From Bog-105 sp965277855 (lineage in GTDB: Bacteria; Acidobacteriota; Terriglobia; Bryobacterales; Bryobacteraceae): a DNA stretch of 64,000 nucleotides. The stretch is from assembly GCA_965277855.1 (NCBI GenBank), contig OZ255847.1, forward strand, positions 5,022,001 through 5,086,000, given 5' to 3'. The notes beneath the pieces are model-generated. The model worked only from the letters and a program-made list of their open reading frames with translations, did not search any database and had not been told where the DNA came from. The position numbers and the translations under genes were made by a program. This document shows, one piece after another, positions 60,706 to 64,000 of this stretch (its first letter is position 1; every line of letters begins with the position of its first letter).

Positions 60706-61767
60706 TTGATCGGAGGCGTTATTCGCGCTGCGCTTGCAGGTGGAGGTAGATTTCTAGACGCTTGTCGTCGACGGCCGACAGACGTTCGTCCTGTCTGGTT
60801 CATGCGACAGGCAGGCCGGTATCTGAAGCCGTACCGTGACATCCGCGCCCGCCATGGCATTCTCGAAATCTGCAAACGGGCCGATCTAGCGGCCGAGGTG
60901 ACCTTACAGCCCATCGAGATACTCGACGTGGACGCGGCAATTATCTTCGCGGATCTGCTGCTGCCGATCGAACCGATGGGATTGAAGCTCGAGTTCATCT
61001 CGGGCGAAGGACCTCATATTGCCAACGCCATCACGGAACCGGAAGATATTGACGAGCTTTCCACCAGCAGGACCGACGATCTTGGGTATGTAGGTGACGC
61101 GATCAAGAAGGTCACTGAGGCGCTAGCCGGTAAAGTCCCGGTGGTGGGATTTGTAGGAGCGCCGTTTACGCTCGCGAGCTACATGATCGAAGGCGGCCCG
61201 TCGAAAACGTTTTTGAAAACGAAGAAGCTCATGTTCGGCAACGAAACCATGTGGCGTCGTCTGATGGGCAAGCTGGTCGACGTGCTCGGTGACTTTGCGC
61301 GTATGCAGGTCGGGTCCGGCGCAAGGGCCATTCAGGTATTCGATAGCTGGGTAGGAGCACTGAGTCCGGAAGATTACGTGCATTATGTCCAGCCGTATTC
61401 ACGGGCGCTGATTGAAAGGATTCGTTCGGCGGGCGTGCCGGTGATTCACTTCGGCACCGGCGCGGGCGGCTTTTTTCGGGAGCTGCACGCGGCCGGGGGA
61501 GACGTGCTTGGCGTAGACTGGCGCATCAACATCGACCATGCCTGGTCCGAGATCGGCTATCGTTCTGCTATCCAAGGAAACTTGGACCCCGTGGCGCTGT
61601 TTGCCCCTTTGCCGGAGCTTCGGAGGAAAGTGCTGGATCTGCTGCACAGGACCGGGAATCGCCCGGGGCACATCGTCAACCTGGGCCACGGCATTCTGCC
61701 GGAAACACCAGTCGAAAATGTAAAAGCGGTGGTTTCAATAGTCCGGGAGTTTTCAACCGTCCGGTGA
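60706..61767 (+). CDS. hemE: Uroporphyrinogen decarboxylase
   Basis: 353 residues. Converts uroporphyrinogen III to coproporphyrinogen III in haem synthesis. The substrate-binding signature PVWFMRQAGRYLKPYR is complete, and the later Asp/Tyr/His positions fall in IIFADLLLPIEPMG, FDSWVGALSPEDY and VNLGHGILPETP. TTG at 60706 appears to be the start, since no other start codon lies in frame before the signature. It overlaps hemY by four bases (GTGA). Confidence 0.95.
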   Translation: MIGGVIRAALAGGGRFLDACRRRPTDVRPVWFMRQAGRYLKPYRDIRARHGILEICKRADLAAEVTLQPIEILDVDAAIIFADLLLPIEPMGLKLEFISGEGPHIANAITEPEDIDELSTSRTDDLGYVGDAIKKVTEALAGKVPVVGFVGAPFTLASYMIEGGPSKTFLKTKKLMFGNETMWRRLMGKLVDVLGDFARMQVGSGARAIQVFDSWVGALSPEDYVHYVQPYSRALIERIRSAGVPVIHFGTGAGGFFRELHAAGGDVLGVDWRINIDHAWSEIGYRSAIQGNLDPVALFAPLPELRRKVLDLLHRTGNRPGHIVNLGHGILPETPVENVKAVVSIVREFSTVR

Positions 61768-63158
61768 TTTCCGAGCGGGTGGCGATTATAGGGGGCGGAA
61801 TCTCCGGGCTGGTCACTGCCTATTATCTGGGGCGGGCAGGTATTCGATCGGTCTTACTGGAAAAGTCAGAGCGTCTAGGCGGCTTGATTCAAACTGACGT
61901 ACTGCAAGGATGCCGTCTGGAAGCCGGTCCTGACAGTTATCTGGCGGCTAAACCGGCCGTCGCCGAACTGGCTGCCGAACTCGACGAGTTGAAGGATGCC
62001 GTCATTGATTCCAATGATGCGAAGCGGCGCGTCTTTATCGTGCGTGGAGGGAAACTGGTTACGTTCCCAGCCGGCATGAGCATGATGGTGCCCGGGCAGT
62101 GGGGGCCGGCGCTGCGCTCCGATCTATTCAGCTGGCGGACCAAGATGCGCTTTCTGGCGGAGACCCGTGTCCGTCCCCGGCTCCGGGAGACGGATATTTC
62201 GGTTGGTGAACTGGTTTCCGACCACTTCGGCGGCGAAGTGCTCGAGTATGTGGCGGATCCGTTACTGGCCGGAGTGTACGGGGGCGACGCGGCCAGCCTG
62301 AGCGCAGCTAGTGTATTGCCGCGATTTCTCGACTACGAAACGCGTTACGGAAGCCTGATTCGCGGCGTGCGGAACGAAATGAACAACGGTCCGAAGACAA
62401 GCGTGTTTCGATCGTTTCGGAATGGCATGCAGTCGTTGACCGACGTGCTGGCGCACGCGATCCGCGAGTCAACCCGAGTGATTCACGCCGAGGCCACTAC
62501 TGTAACGGGACTGGCTGATGGTTGGGAAGTTCGCCTGGGAGTTGCTGAGCGGCTTACTGCGAAGGAATTAGTGCTGGCGTGTCCTGCGCACGTCTCAGCC
62601 AGATTACTTGAGCGAGATTCACCGGAGCTGGCGAGGGATCTGGCGGCCATTCCCTATGCGTCGTCGATCCTGGTAACCCTCCTCTATGACGCCGCCACGT
62701 TTCGCCATCCGCTCGATGGATTCGGCTTCCTGGTGCCCCGAAACGAGCGGAAAACAATCGCGGCGGCAACCTGGATTAACACTAAATTCCCGACGCGAGT
62801 GGCTCCCGGAGTGGTAGCGATTCGAGCCTTTATCGTGGCCGCGAACGCGGAGGAACTGCTCGGCAGTAAGGATGATGAACTCGCAGCGCTGGTGAGTGCG
62901 GATCTGGGCCGTTTCATGCAGCTGGCGAGCCTCCCGCGAACGGCGATCGTGCGGCGCTGGCCACGGTCGATGCCGCAGTATGTAGTCGGTCATGCAGCGT
63001 GGCAGCAAGTTATCGGTCGGCTGCTTCAAGCACAGCCTTCGCTTCATCTAGTAGGGAATGCCTATCAGGGAGTAGGTATTCCGGACTGCGTTCGCCTAGC
63101 GAAGACAACGGCGGCGGCTTTAGCAGGGATTAAAAGCACTCAACAAAGTTCAATTTGA
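61764..63158 (+). CDS. hemY: Protoporphyrinogen oxidase, HemY type
   Basis: 464 residues with a GTG start coupled to hemE. The FAD motif is VAIIGGGISGLVTAYYL, then SVLLEKSERLGGLIQT and the family stretch LEAGPDSYLAAKP. The C-terminus has the second FAD contact LVGNAYQGVGIPDCVR. It oxidises protoporphyrinogen IX (or coproporphyrinogen III in the coproporphyrin-dependent branch). The choice between the two is not possible without hemH or hemQ, which are not seen. Confidence 0.93.
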   Translation: MISERVAIIGGGISGLVTAYYLGRAGIRSVLLEKSERLGGLIQTDVLQGCRLEAGPDSYLAAKPAVAELAAELDELKDAVIDSNDAKRRVFIVRGGKLVTFPAGMSMMVPGQWGPALRSDLFSWRTKMRFLAETRVRPRLRETDISVGELVSDHFGGEVLEYVADPLLAGVYGGDAASLSAASVLPRFLDYETRYGSLIRGVRNEMNNGPKTSVFRSFRNGMQSLTDVLAHAIRESTRVIHAEATTVTGLADGWEVRLGVAERLTAKELVLACPAHVSARLLERDSPELARDLAAIPYASSILVTLLYDAATFRHPLDGFGFLVPRNERKTIAAATWINTKFPTRVAPGVVAIRAFIVAANAEELLGSKDDELAALVSADLGRFMQLASLPRTAIVRRWPRSMPQYVVGHAAWQQVIGRLLQAQPSLHLVGNAYQGVGIPDCVRLAKTTAAALAGIKSTQQSSI

Positions 63159-63240
63159 TGATCTACAACGGCGCGGGCTCGCGTCTTGTTAAACGTAGCG
63201 GGACAGCGCTGCGAAGAGATAGGTAATACAAGGGGGATGT

Positions 63241-63918
63241 ATGAAGGCAGGTTTATGGGCAGTGTTGGCCATGGTGCTGACCGTGGTTCCGGTGGCGGCA
63301 CAAAAGACAGCAGCCGAGAGGCTGGACGCCGCGACACAAGATTTGCATGAAATGATGAACGCCTCGGACAAGGGCGTCCCGCTCGACCTGATTAACAAGG
63401 CATCATGTGTTGTGGTGATACCGAATCTGAAAAAAGCCGGGTTCATCGTGGGAGGGCAGTACGGAAAAGGCTTTTTCACATGCCGTAAGGAGTCTGGAAT
63501 CGGCTGGAGCGCTCCTGGCTCGTTACGCATTTCGGGTGGCAAATTCGGCCTGTTAATTGGCGGATCGGAAACCGACTTGATCATGCTGGTGATGAACAAG
63601 CACGGTATGGAACGTATGCTGAGCGATAAAACACAGTTGGGCGGTGAGTTGTCGGCGGCCGCAGGTCCGGTGGGCCGCGATTCTTCGGCGATGACCGATG
63701 CGGTGATGAAAGCCGAGATTCTTACTTACTCGCGGCAGCGCGGGATTTATGGCGGTATCGATGTGTCTGGATCGGCGGTGACGCAGGATACGGAGGCCAA
63801 TAAAGAAATGTATGGCAAACCCATTACTAACAAGGAGATTATCGAAGGCGGCATTACCGCTCCCGCGGACGCCGAAAAATTTCTTCATGAGCTCGACCGG
63901 GTTTCGTCGCGCAAGTAA
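63241..63918 (+). CDS. SYLF (YSC84) domain lipid-binding protein, exported
   Basis: 225 residues with a signal peptide (LWAVLAMVLTVVPVAA). The intact domain reads NKASCVVVIPNLKKAGFIVG, GGQYGKGFFTCR, GSETDLIMLVMNKHGMERML, AGPVGRDSSAMTDAVM and AEILTYSRQRGIYGGIDVSG. Known members bind phosphoinositides or other lipids; bacterial roles are unclear. It lacks the lysine-rich tail of the truncated paralogue at 45386. No 20-residue peptide ORF follows it within the window. Confidence 0.88.
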   Translation: MKAGLWAVLAMVLTVVPVAAQKTAAERLDAATQDLHEMMNASDKGVPLDLINKASCVVVIPNLKKAGFIVGGQYGKGFFTCRKESGIGWSAPGSLRISGGKFGLLIGGSETDLIMLVMNKHGMERMLSDKTQLGGELSAAAGPVGRDSSAMTDAVMKAEILTYSRQRGIYGGIDVSGSAVTQDTEANKEMYGKPITNKEIIEGGITAPADAEKFLHELDRVSSRK

Positions 63919-63943
63919 CCGGCAAATTCATCAGTCCTACTGC

Positions 63944-63983
63944 GGCCATCTCTTCCCACAAAGGGAGATGGCCGTTTGTTTTC
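63944..63983 (+). terminator. Intrinsic terminator after the SYLF gene
   Basis: A 9-base stem, GGCCATCTC (63944-63952) and GAGATGGCC (63965-63973), is followed by the T-rich GTTTGTTTTCC. It lies 26 bases after the stop codon. Confidence 0.75.
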
Positions 63984-64000
63984 CTACAATAAAGGTTTGC

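Noticed and set aside
1..64000. tRNA and rRNA genes
   Set aside because: No cloverleaf-like or conserved rRNA segments were noticed by eye; a tRNAscan or Rfam run would be decisive.

Overview
The window reads as a chromosomal segment of a GC-rich acidobacterium, most like the Solibacter/Bryobacter side of Acidobacteriota. That is an inference from content: an 827-residue duplicated FtsX/MacB-type permease with no ATPase beside it, an Oar-like TonB receptor with an amino-terminal carboxypeptidase-regulatory-like domain, TPR partners, a membrane-anchored acidobacterial-style regulator, SYLF (YSC84) proteins and a GH106-type rhamnosidase. No rRNA, tRNA or CRISPR array was seen.

Layout. 1-9.3 kb: end of gatA, peptide deformylase, a DUF1345-like membrane protein, a WbuC-type cupin, a cysteine-hydrolase-fold protein lacking its Cys, an M61 peptidase, a GH106-like glycosidase, a methyltransferase and a SnoaL-like protein. 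9.3-11.8 kb: a mobile-DNA graveyard with a dead IS200/IS605 element, a truncated group II intron starting flush with its end, dispersed repeats and an excisionase-like remnant. 11.8-19.3 kb: DUF899, rpsT, ggt, a TIM-barrel protein, asnS, arginase and glyA. 19.3-22.0 kb (minus): an ion channel, CHASE3 histidine kinase and receiver-only regulator that look like one signalling operon. 22.2-26.4 kb: a large composite secreted protein with collagen-like repeats. 27-28.3 kb: a DDE insertion sequence. 28.6-31.1 kb: the duplicated permease. 31.6-37.5 kb: an NtrC-type regulator followed at once by gcvT-gcvH-gcvPA-gcvPB. 37.5-42.8 kb (minus): a cupin/NmrA/DoxX operon, then a cell-envelope folding and redox cluster (parvulin, HExxH protein, TlpA-like, DsbD-alpha-like, GT9) with unusually deep gene overlaps. 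42.9-53.1 kb: a BON protein, a GT-C-like membrane protein, a truncated SYLF gene, and a TonB receptor/TPR/TPR operon divergent from its probable regulator. 53.4-54 kb: a second dead IS200/IS605 copy. 54.1-63.2 kb: the rimP-nusA-infB-ylxP-rbfA translation/transcription operon, then hemE-hemY. 63.2-64 kb: an intact SYLF gene and its terminator.

The most novel item is a pair of very small minus-strand ORFs (45233-45295 and 52951-53013). Both encode 20-residue peptides that are the same at 14 of 20 positions, with mostly conservative changes at the rest. Each has the Shine-Dalgarno sequence in the loop of an identical hairpin that ends on the start codon, each is followed by a conserved GTGAGG-type hairpin, and each lies exactly 91 bases below the stop codon of a SYLF-type lysine-rich tail. 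In the second copy only that tail of the SYLF gene remains. This looks like a duplicated, undescribed peptide or structured-RNA cassette.
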